This document shows, in pieces, positions 1 through 8,392 of a DNA stretch of 64,000 nt (its first letter is position 1; each line of letters opens with the position of its first letter). The stretch comes from Xanthobacteraceae bacterium. Lineage in GTDB: Bacteria; Pseudomonadota; Alphaproteobacteria; Rhizobiales; Xanthobacteraceae. Below the pieces are notes generated by a model. It searched no databases and was not told the origin of the DNA. It saw only the letters and a list, made by a program, of their open reading frames with translations. The position numbers and the translations under genes were made by a program. The stretch lies in contig JAQSWY010000006.1 of assembly GCA_029266425.1 (NCBI GenBank), forward strand, positions 62,001-126,000. Reading direction: 5' to 3'.

Positions 1-18
1 GCAGGGGAGATAGACGCC

Positions 19-240
19 ATGAACATCTGCACGACCAGCCGCAGCGTTTGCGATCTGCTGAAGGAAGTGGCCAAGGACGACCGCAAGCACGCCCTAACCA
101 TCAAGCTGCGCAGCGGCGACATGATCACCGCTTATGGCCCGATCGAAGTCGCGGACCGCTTCATGCTCTGCCGGCTGCACGACAATAATTACCAGGGCAC
201 CCAGCTGATCTCGCTCGACACCATCGAGTTCATCCGCTGA
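19..240 (+). CDS. Small hypothetical protein (73 aa)
   Basis: I do not recognise a family. The protein is short, acidic-basic mixed and has no signal peptide or membrane segment, so it is probably cytoplasmic. The centre (KLRSGDMITAYGPIEV, then CRLHD) alternates hydrophobic and polar residues as a small beta-barrel would, vaguely like an Sm or SH3-type fold, but that is a guess. The ATG is preceded by an AGGGGAGA ribosome-binding site at good spacing, which supports a real gene. It is convergent with the dpp operon. Confidence 0.6.
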   Translation: MNICTTSRSVCDLLKEVAKDDRKHALTIKLRSGDMITAYGPIEVADRFMLCRLHDNNYQGTQLISLDTIEFIR

Positions 241-334
241 GCCGCCGGCCACCGGGCGGATACCGCTCGCTGGCCACGACATTTCAGACATGCCCCGCCG
301 GCCAACAGCGCCGAGACCCTTGCTTTGTCGCGGT

Positions 335-1317
<983 letters not shown>

Positions 1318-1321
<4 letters not shown>

Positions 1322-2307
1322 GCCGCCACCTCGATGCGTTGGGGCACGCCATCCACCAGCGGCGTATGGCAGAGCGCATGGCCGAGCGCGGGGCCGTGGC
1401 GCGGCGGCGGCACATTGCGGCAGCGGTCGGTGGCGAAGCGGCAACGCGGCGAGAACAGGCAGCCCTTGGGACGGTCCGCCAGCCCGGGGACGACGCCCGG
1501 GATCGAAGGCAGCAGGCGACCGCTCGCCCGCTCGGGCAGCGCCGCGAGCAGCGCTGCCGTATAGGGGTGGTGCGGGTCTCGGAACAGGCCTTCGGTGGAC
1601 TGCATCTCCACCTGCTGGCCGGCATAGTGCACGCAGACGCGCTGCGCGGTCTCGGCGACCACGCCCATGTCGTGGGTGATGAGCACCAGCCCGACGCCGT
1701 TCTCGCGCTGCAGCCGCACCAGGAGATCGAGGATCTGCGCCTGGATGGTGACGTCGAGCGCGGTGGTCGGCTCGTCGGCAATGATGAGCTTCGGCCGGCA
1801 GGCGAGCGCCATGGCGATCATGACGCGCTGGCTCATGCCGCCGGAGAGCTGGTGCGGGAAGGCCCGCAGCCGCCGCTCCGGTTCGGGAATGCCGACTTGG
1901 TTGAGCAAATCGATGGCGCGGGCGTGGCGCTCGCTGCGGGACAGGCCGAGATGGGCCTTCAGGGCCTCGCCGAGCTGGAAGCCGACGGTGAAGCACGGAT
2001 TGAGGCTCGACATCGGCTCCTGGAAGATCATGGCGAGGTCACGCCCGATGATCTTGCGCCGCTCGCGCGGCGAGAGCGCCAGCATGTCGTGGCCGTCGAA
2101 TGCGAGCTTGTCGGCGGTCACCGTGGCGGTCCAGGGCAGCAGCCCCATCACCGCCAGCATGGCGACCGACTTGCCGGAACCGCTCTCGCCGACGATGGCG
2201 ACGAGCTCGCCCGTCGCGACGTCGAGATCGACGCCGTCCACGGCGCGGAACGGCCCCCGCCCGGTGGCGAAGGCGACGCTGAGGTTGCGGATGGAAAGGA
2301 GGGACAT
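1318..2307 (-). CDS. dppD: Dipeptide ABC transporter ATP-binding protein DppD
   Basis: Second ATPase of the dipeptide importer (329 aa). Walker A GESGSGKS lies at residues 40-47, with signature LSGGMSQR, Walker B LIIADEPTTALD, and the C-terminal CLFSPRC cysteine motif of the Dpp/Opp ATPase family. The ATG at 2307 follows a few bases after the dppC stop, with the purine-rich end of dppC (AGGAGGAGC) serving as ribosome-binding site. It overlaps dppF by four bases. Confidence 0.94.
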
Positions 2308-2309
2308 GT

Positions 2310-3314
2310 TCAGCTCCTCCTGAGCTTCGGATCGAGCGCGTCGCGCAGGCCGTCGCCCATCAGGTTGATGGCGACGACGGTCGACAGGATGGCGAGGCCC
2401 GGCAGGGTCACGATCCAGGGCGCGGCGCGGATGAACTCGCGACTGTCGGCGAGCATGGCGCCCCACTCCGGTGTCGGCGGCTGCGCGCCGAGCCCGAGGA
2501 AGCCGAGCGCGGCGGCCTCGAGGATCGCGTCCGATATGCCGAGCGCAGCCTGCACGATCAGCGGCGCCAGGCAGTTCGGCAACACGGTGACGAACATCAG
2601 CCGGAGCTTGCCGACGCCGGCGACGCGGGCGGCGGTGACATATTCCTTGGAGAGCTCCGATAGCGCGGAGGCGCGCACGATGCGAACATAGCGCGGCATG
2701 TAGACCACGGTGACCGCGACGATGGTGTTGGTGAGGCTCGGCCCCAGCACGGCGACGACGAGGATCGCCAGCACCAGGCTCGGTATCGCCGTCACCAGAT
2801 CCATGATGCGCATCACCACGGTCTCGACGATGCCGCGCATGAAGGCACTGGCGAGGCCGAGCACAATGCCGACCGCGACCGACACCGCCATCACCGAGAG
2901 CCCGATGCCGAGCGAGATGCGCGCGCCATAGATCAGCCGCGAGAGCACATCGCGCCCGACCGCGTCGGTGCCGAACGGGAAGTTCCAGTCGCCGCCGGCC
3001 CAGACCGGCGGGCGCAGCACGAACTGGCGGAACTGCTCGACCGGCGAGTGCGGCGCAACCCACGGCGCGAACAAGGCGAGCAGCGCGATGAAGACGACGA
3101 AGACGAGGCCGGCGACGGCGCCGCGATTCTCGCTGAACGCCGACCAGAAGGCGCGGAGCTGGGAAGGCTCGGGGCGCACCGGCTCGGCGCTCGCGAGCGA
3201 TGCCGGGCTAAGCGGTGCCGTAGTTTGGGTCAGCGTAGCCTGGGTGTTGGGGTCCAGCATTGCCAAGGCAGGGCTGGTCGGGATCGGATCGTCGATGGCG
3301 CGCTCGTCAACCAT
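2310..3314 (-). CDS. dppC: Dipeptide ABC transporter permease DppC
   Basis: Inner-membrane permease of the DppBC channel (334 aa). A long N-terminal cytoplasmic leader of about 65 residues is followed by a first membrane helix (GLVFVVFIALLALFAPWV), the periplasmic segment with PFGTDAVGRD typical of OppC/DppC, then five further helices and the EAA-type coupling loop (TAARVAGVGKLR). I prefer the ATG at 3314, which overlaps the dppB stop by eight bases, over an in-frame ATG at 3341 inside dppB. Confidence 0.93.
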   Translation of the reverse strand: MVDERAIDDPIPTSPALAMLDPNTQATLTQTTAPLSPASLASAEPVRPEPSQLRAFWSAFSENRGAVAGLVFVVFIALLALFAPWVAPHSPVEQFRQFVLRPPVWAGGDWNFPFGTDAVGRDVLSRLIYGARISLGIGLSVMAVSVAVGIVLGLASAFMRGIVETVVMRIMDLVTAIPSLVLAILVVAVLGPSLTNTIVAVTVVYMPRYVRIVRASALSELSKEYVTAARVAGVGKLRLMFVTVLPNCLAPLIVQAALGISDAILEAAALGFLGLGAQPPTPEWGAMLADSREFIRAAPWIVTLPGLAILSTVVAINLMGDGLRDALDPKLRRS

Positions 3315-4317
3315 GCCGGATCCTCGGATTGATCGCGACATAGGTGAGGTCGACGATGAGGTTGACGATGATGACGATGCCGGAGATCAGCATGATGCCG
3401 CCTTGCAGCGCCGGGTAGTCGCGCCGCGCGATCGACTCGATCAGCCACTTGCCGACCCCGGGCCAGGCGAAGATGGTCTCGGTCAGCACCGCGCCGGCGA
3501 GCAGCGTGCCGGTCTGCAGCCCGATTACCGTGACCACCGGGATCAGCGCGTTGCGCAGCGCGTGCAGGCCCACCACCCGCAGCGGGGAGAGGCCCTTGGC
3601 GCGGGCGGTGCGGACATAATCCTCGCCCAGCACCTCCAGCATGGAGGAGCGCGTCATGCGGGCGATCACCGCGAGCGGGATGGTGCCGAGCACGATGGAG
3701 GGCAGGATGAGGTGCGCGACCGCCGCCGAGAACGCACCTTCCTGGCCGGACAGCAGGCTGTCGATCAGCATGAAGCCGGTGACCGGCTCGAAATAGTAAT
3801 TGATCAGGTCCATGCGCCCGGACACCGGCGTCAGGCCGAGATACTCCGACATGAACATGATGAGCAGCAGGCCCCACCAGAAGATCGGCATGGAATAGCC
3901 GGTGAGCGCCACCGACATCACCGCATGGTCGAGCGTGCTGCCGCGCTTCACCGCGGCCAGCACGCCGGCCGGCACGCCGAGCACGACGGCGAAGATCAGC
4001 GCGCAGATGGAGAGCTCCAGCGTCGCCGGGAACAGCGTCAGGAATTCGTGGAGCACCGGCGTCTTGGTGACGATGGACAGGCCGAAATCGCCATGGATGA
4101 GGCCGTTGGCATAGTCGAGGAATTGCTGCCACATCGGCCGGTCGAGGCCGAGCTCATGGCGGAACTGGGCGAGGCGCTCGGGCGAGATGCCGCGCTCACC
4201 GGTGCGCACCTCGATCGGGTCGCCCGGCACCATGCGCACCGCGACGAAGGTAACGAACATCAGCGCGATGAAGGTCGGAACCGTCAGCGCGACGCGGCGG
4301 ATGATGAAGCGGAGCAT
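3307..4317 (-). CDS. dppB: Dipeptide ABC transporter permease DppB
   Basis: Inner-membrane permease partner of DppC (336 aa). It begins with the characteristic MLRFIIRR leader and first helix, carries RMVPGDP after helix 1 (the family's conserved VPGDP segment), and an EAA loop (RTARAKGLSPLRVV) near residue 215-235. Six membrane helices are evident. It is separated from dppA by about 160 bases that hold a paired palindromic repeat, which may lower expression of the permease genes relative to the binding protein. Confidence 0.94.
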   Translation of the reverse strand: MLRFIIRRVALTVPTFIALMFVTFVAVRMVPGDPIEVRTGERGISPERLAQFRHELGLDRPMWQQFLDYANGLIHGDFGLSIVTKTPVLHEFLTLFPATLELSICALIFAVVLGVPAGVLAAVKRGSTLDHAVMSVALTGYSMPIFWWGLLLIMFMSEYLGLTPVSGRMDLINYYFEPVTGFMLIDSLLSGQEGAFSAAVAHLILPSIVLGTIPLAVIARMTRSSMLEVLGEDYVRTARAKGLSPLRVVGLHALRNALIPVVTVIGLQTGTLLAGAVLTETIFAWPGVGKWLIESIARRDYPALQGGIMLISGIVIIVNLIVDLTYVAINPRIRHG

Positions 4318-4340
4318 TGCACCGTGCCTATATGACGGGG

Positions 4341-4446
4341 CGTCATCCCGGACGCCGCGCAGCGGCGATCCGGGATCGTACGACGGGTAAGCGCTTTATG
4401 CGGGCAGCGGTCCCGGATCGCGGCGTTGCCGCGTCCGGGATGACGG
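4341..4446. repeat. Paired CGTCATCCCGG palindromic repeat between dppA and dppB
   Basis: Two inverted copies face each other: CGTCATCCCGGACGC... at 4341-4375 and its near reverse complement ending ...GTCCGGGATGACGG at 4411-4446. Each copy can itself fold through GCCGCGCAGCGGC or CGGCGTTGCCGCG. The unit resembles repetitive intergenic palindromes of Hyphomicrobiales. It lies in the spacer between the binding-protein gene and the permease genes of the dpp operon. Confidence 0.85.
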
Positions 4447-4477
4447 CCCGTGAGGGCGACGACAGGTTACTGTCCGC

Positions 4478-6070
4478 TCACTTCAGCGACACGCCGTAGA
4501 ATTCATGACGGCCGAAAGGGCTGACCTTGTAGTCCGTCACTTCCTTGCGGATCGGCTCATAGACGATCGAATGCGCAATGGTGAACCAGGGCGCCTCTTC
4601 CTTCACGATCACCTGCGCCTGCTCATAGAGCTTGGTGCGCTCTTCCATGTCCGAAATGTTGCGCGCCTTGGTGATCAGGTCGTCGAACTCCTTGTTACAC
4701 CACTTGGAGAGGTTCTGGCCGCCCTTGCGGGCCGCCGGGCAGCCGAGCAGAAAGAAGAAATTGTCCGGATCGCCATTGTCGCCGGTCCAGCCCAGCTGGC
4801 CAGTCATGTGCTCGCCTTCCTGCATGCGCTTGCGGTATTCGCCCCATTCATAGGAGACGAGCTTGGCATTGATGTTCAGCTTGGCGAGGTCGGCCTGCAT
4901 CATCTCGGCAATGCGCTTGGCGTTCGGATTATACGGGCGCTGCACCGGCATCCACCACAGGTCGATGTCGAGCGGCAGCTTCACCCCGGCGCTCTCCAGC
5001 ATCTGCTTGGCCTTGCCGGGATCGTAAGGATAGTCCTTCACATCCTTGTTGTAGGACCAGATGGTCGGCGGGATCGGATTGATCGCGCCCTGGCCGGCGC
5101 CCTGATAGACGTCCTTGATGATCGCCGCCTTATCGATCGCCATGTTGAAGGCCTGGCGCACCTCCTTCTTGTCGAAGGGCGGCTTCTCGACGTTGAACGA
5201 CCAATAGGCGATGTTGAGGCCGGGCTGCGAGAGCAGGTTGATCGCCGGGTCGGTCTTCATCGCCGCGATGTCGGCCGGGTTCGGCGCGATCATCACATGG
5301 CACTCGCCCTTCTTCACTTTGGCGTAGCGGGCAGTCGGGTCCGGGGTGATGGCGAAGACCAGGTCGTCGATCCCCGCCTTGCCCTCGAAATACTCGGGGA
5401 AGGCCTTGTAGCGGATCACCGCGTCCTTCTGGTAGGTCACGAAGCTGAACGGGCCGGTGCCGACCGGGATCTGGTCGAGCTGCTCCGGCGCGCCCTTTTT
5501 CAAGAGGAAGTCGGCATATTCCTTCGACATGATGGTGCCGAAGTCCATGGCGAGGTTGGCGAGCATCGGTGCGTTCGCTTCATTGAGCGTGAACTTCACC
5601 GTGTAGTCGTCGACCTTGTCGATGCTCTTGAGCAGGTCAGGCATGCTCATGTCGTTGAAGTAGTCGTAAGCGCCGCCGGAGACCTTGTGGTAGGGGTTGT
5701 CCGCCTTCCACTGCCGCTCGAAGGAGAACAGCACGTCATCGGCATTGAAGTCGCGGGTCGGCTTGAAGCCGTTGACGCCGGAATGGAACTTCACGCCCTT
5801 GCGAAGCTTGAAGACGATTTCCTTGCCGTCCGGGCTGACCGTCCAGCTCTCGGCGAGGCCGGGGACCACCTTGGTGGTGCCGCGCTCGAACTCGACGAGT
5901 TGGTTATAGACCGGGCGGGCGGCATCGAAGCTGGTGCCGGTGGTGTTGAGCGCCGGGGTGAAATTCTCCGGGCTGCCTTCCGAGCAATAGACGAGCGTTT
6001 TTGCATAAGCGGGGACCGCCAGCACAGCCATCACGGCCGCGGCGGCGAGTCCGGTCTTGAGAACGCGCAT
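4478..6070 (-). CDS. dppA: Dipeptide-binding periplasmic protein DppA
   Basis: Periplasmic solute-binding protein of the dipeptide importer (530 aa, SBP family 5). A Sec signal peptide (RVLKTGLAAAAVMAVLAVPAYA) precedes mature KTLVYCSEGSPENF, which closely matches enterobacterial DppA. Family landmarks are PVGTGPFSF, MPVQRPYNPNAKR and GWTGDNGDPDNFF, and it ends GRHEFYGVSLK. The ATG at 6070 has a GAGGGAAGA ribosome-binding site. First gene of the operon; its promoter should lie in 6071-6300. Confidence 0.95.
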   Translation of the reverse strand: MRVLKTGLAAAAVMAVLAVPAYAKTLVYCSEGSPENFTPALNTTGTSFDAARPVYNQLVEFERGTTKVVPGLAESWTVSPDGKEIVFKLRKGVKFHSGVNGFKPTRDFNADDVLFSFERQWKADNPYHKVSGGAYDYFNDMSMPDLLKSIDKVDDYTVKFTLNEANAPMLANLAMDFGTIMSKEYADFLLKKGAPEQLDQIPVGTGPFSFVTYQKDAVIRYKAFPEYFEGKAGIDDLVFAITPDPTARYAKVKKGECHVMIAPNPADIAAMKTDPAINLLSQPGLNIAYWSFNVEKPPFDKKEVRQAFNMAIDKAAIIKDVYQGAGQGAINPIPPTIWSYNKDVKDYPYDPGKAKQMLESAGVKLPLDIDLWWMPVQRPYNPNAKRIAEMMQADLAKLNINAKLVSYEWGEYRKRMQEGEHMTGQLGWTGDNGDPDNFFFLLGCPAARKGGQNLSKWCNKEFDDLITKARNISDMEERTKLYEQAQVIVKEEAPWFTIAHSIVYEPIRKEVTDYKVSPFGRHEFYGVSLK

Positions 6071-6653
6071 GTTGATCTTCCCTCTCTGGACCGGACGCCA
6101 CGGACCCCCACTTCGATGCGGGTGGTTTTCGGTTCCTTCGGCGACGGTCGACCAAGCGGACTCAATCACGCCCGAACAAGCGGCGCAATCGTCCCGACAC
6201 ACGACGAACGTCCTATTGCGCGATTGCTGCCACATGGGCGTCGAAATACGTCGCGTTAAGTAAATTTCCCATCGGCTCAACCTACGCAGCCGGCGCAAGC
6301 TTCGGTAAAGACAGCGAGTTTGGGCTGGTCGCGGCTGCCTGAGAACGCCCGGTCCCGGCGCTGTCGTGCTTGCGTTATTCACCTTGCGTCAGCTGGTTAC
6401 TTGGTGGAACCATACGAATTGTGCAGCGCCAACCGTATTGTGTGCATCGCAGCATCGCTTACATAGCAAGCCGGGTAGCACCGGGGGGGTCCGCATCGAT
6501 CCGCCCGGGCGCCCCTCGATCGACAGGTGACGGCATGCACAACAAGACATCCTGCGGCACCGCGCTTCCGGTCTCGGAAATCGGCTTCCGGACCGCGGCT
6601 GGCAATGCGCGATCTATCCACCGTGCGCCTGCCGTCGTGAGCGGAGCGCACTG
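6071..6653. other. Intergenic region between divergent dppA and MFS genes
   Basis: About 580 bases separate the divergent starts. I see no convincing gene, RNA or repeat. Base composition drops around 6230-6480, as expected for two promoters. A 94-codon plus-strand reading frame at 6370-6654 lacks similarity, ribosome-binding site and coding periodicity. Confidence 0.6.
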
Positions 6654-7868
6654 ATGCTGGAGCGCACGCCGCCGGCCTCGGCACAGGAAGCTGAGCAAGG
6701 TCCATCCCGGGCCCTCGTCACCACGCTCGCGGTGGCGGCGGGCGCACTGGTGGCGAACCTCTATTATGCCCAGCCCCTCGTCGCCTCCATCGCTCCGGAA
6801 ATCGGGGTCGGCCCCGATCTCGCCGGCTCGCTGGTCAGCGTCACCCAGATCGGCTACGGCCTCGGCCTGTTCCTGCTGGTCTCGCTCGCCGACCTGGTCG
6901 AGAACCGCACTCTCGTGCTGACGACGCTCGGCTTCACCGCGCTCGGCCTCATCGGCGCGGCGACCGTGACCAGTGCGGCGCCGTTCTTCGCCGCCTCGCT
7001 CCTGATCGGCATCGCTTCCTCTGGAGCGCAGGTGCTGGTGCCCTTCGTCGCCCATCTCGCGCCCGAGCAGCGGCGCGGCCGCCTCATCGGCAATGTCATG
7101 GCGGCGGTGCTTACCGGCATCATGCTGGCGCGGCCGGCCTCGCTGTTCATCGCCGCCAATTTCGGCTGGCGCGCCGTGTTCTTCGCCTCGGCGGCGCTGA
7201 TGGTCGTGATCGGCGTGCTGCTGGCGAAGATGATGCCGCGCTACCAGCCGCGCGCCGGCATGCATTATGGCCGCATCCTCGCCTCCATGCCCGCGCTGCT
7301 GCGCGACATTCCGGTGCTGCGCTGGCGGGCGGCCTATCAGGCGCTGCTGTTCGGCGCCTTCAACATGTTCTGGACCGCGGCGCCGCTGATGCTGGCCGAG
7401 CGCTTCGGCATGAGCGGGGAGGGCATCGCCCTGTTCGCGCTGGCCGGCGCCGGCGGCGCGCTCGCCGCCCCGCTCGCCGGGCGGCTCGCCGATCATGGCC
7501 TTGCCCAGGCCGCGACCGCCGGCGCCATCATTGCCATGGGCCTCTCCTTCTTCGCCAGCGAATGGGCGGTGGTGGCACTGGCGCTCATCGCCCTCGTGGT
7601 GCTGACCCTGATCATCGATGCCGCGGTGCAGACCAACCAGGTCATCAGCCAGCGCCTCATCTTCTCGGTGCCGGCGGAGATACGTGGCCGGGTCAATGCG
7701 CTCTACATGACCTTCACCTTCGCCGGCGGCGCCGCCGGCTCGGTGCTCGGCACGCTCACCTATCACGCCGGTGGCTGGACCATGACGGCGCTTGCCGGCG
7801 CCGGCATCGGCCTCGTGGCCATCGTGGTGTTCGTCCTCGAGCGCTGGAACGCGGCGAAAAGAGCTTGA
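6654..7868 (+). CDS. MFS transporter
   Basis: Twelve-helix major facilitator (404 aa) in the inner membrane. A 20-residue cytoplasmic N-terminus leads into helix 1 (TTLAVAAGALVANLYYAQPL); NLYYAQPL is typical of the DHA1-like efflux subgroup related to YnfM and sugar or drug efflux proteins. The loop 2-3 region reads SLADLVENRTLVL, a degenerate MFS motif A, and the central cytoplasmic loop is at about residues 195-220. Substrate cannot be told from sequence. It stands alone and is divergent from dppA, so it may be a single-gene transcript. Confidence 0.87.
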   Translation: MLERTPPASAQEAEQGPSRALVTTLAVAAGALVANLYYAQPLVASIAPEIGVGPDLAGSLVSVTQIGYGLGLFLLVSLADLVENRTLVLTTLGFTALGLIGAATVTSAAPFFAASLLIGIASSGAQVLVPFVAHLAPEQRRGRLIGNVMAAVLTGIMLARPASLFIAANFGWRAVFFASAALMVVIGVLLAKMMPRYQPRAGMHYGRILASMPALLRDIPVLRWRAAYQALLFGAFNMFWTAAPLMLAERFGMSGEGIALFALAGAGGALAAPLAGRLADHGLAQAATAGAIIAMGLSFFASEWAVVALALIALVVLTLIIDAAVQTNQVISQRLIFSVPAEIRGRVNALYMTFTFAGGAAGSVLGTLTYHAGGWTMTALAGAGIGLVAIVVFVLERWNAAKRA

Positions 7869-7885
7869 GGGGTGGACCACATCCA

Positions 7886-7972
7886 CCGTCATGGCCGGCC
7901 CTGTGCCGGCCATCTCGGCCTCTGATGCGCCGTCAGGAATCGAGATCCCCGGCACGAGGCCGGGGATGACGG
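7886..7972. repeat. Palindromic intergenic repeat, ATCTCG-type
   Basis: CCGTCATGGCCGG... at the left and ...GGCCGGGGATGACGGG at the right form a long imperfect inverted repeat with the spacer TCTGATGCGCCGTCAGGAATCGAGAT. It belongs to the same family as the copies near 19220, 24330 and 45133. Lying between convergent genes, it may serve as a bidirectional terminator. Confidence 0.8.
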
Positions 7973-8018
7973 GTTCATTTCCGATCTATGCGCAATATCT
8001 GATGCCGGCGCGACGTGC

Positions 8019-8390
8019 TCAGCGCGGGCGCGCCAGCAGTGTCTCGATCTTGCCGAGCAGTCGCGGCAGTTCGACCGGCTTGGTGTCGAAATCGTCGCAT
8101 CCGGCAGCAAGTGCCCGCTCGCGGTCGCCGGCCATGGCGTGGGCGGTCAATGCGATGATCGGCAATTTGGCATGGCCGTCCCTGGCCCGGATCTGGCGGG
8201 TGGCCTCCCAGCCGTCGATCTTGGGCAGGCTGAGATCCATCAAGATGAGGTCGGGCGTCTCCTCCGCCGCCTTGAGGATCGCCTCCTCGCCGTCCGCTGC
8301 GTGCACGACCGCATAGCCGGCGCGGGCGAGCCGCCTCGTCAGCATGTCGCGGTTCATTTCATTGTCCTCGACGAGCAGGATCTTCGGCAT
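8019..8390 (-). CDS. Single-domain response regulator
   Basis: Stand-alone CheY-like receiver (123 aa) with no output domain. Acidic pocket residues are E8-D9, phospho-acceptor D52 (LILMDLSLP), T/A switch ALTAHAM and the DTKP lysine. It starts just downstream of the hybrid kinase gene, with two bases between them, so the two are co-transcribed and the receiver is probably a phosphorelay partner or sink. The start reads MPKILLVEDNE, with no better upstream start. Confidence 0.92.
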   Translation of the reverse strand: MPKILLVEDNEMNRDMLTRRLARAGYAVVHAADGEEAILKAAEETPDLILMDLSLPKIDGWEATRQIRARDGHAKLPIIALTAHAMAGDRERALAAGCDDFDTKPVELPRLLGKIETLLARPR

Positions 8391-8392
8391 CG

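Noticed and set aside
4505-6259. 584-codon plus-strand frame opposite dppA
   Set aside because: Antisense shadow of a certain dppA gene, with shadow-type composition (LGEVLAALAGRRAAEQ and similar).
6370-6654. 94-codon plus-strand frame upstream of the MFS gene
   Set aside because: No ribosome-binding site, no similarity, amino-acid composition not protein-like; treated as promoter DNA.
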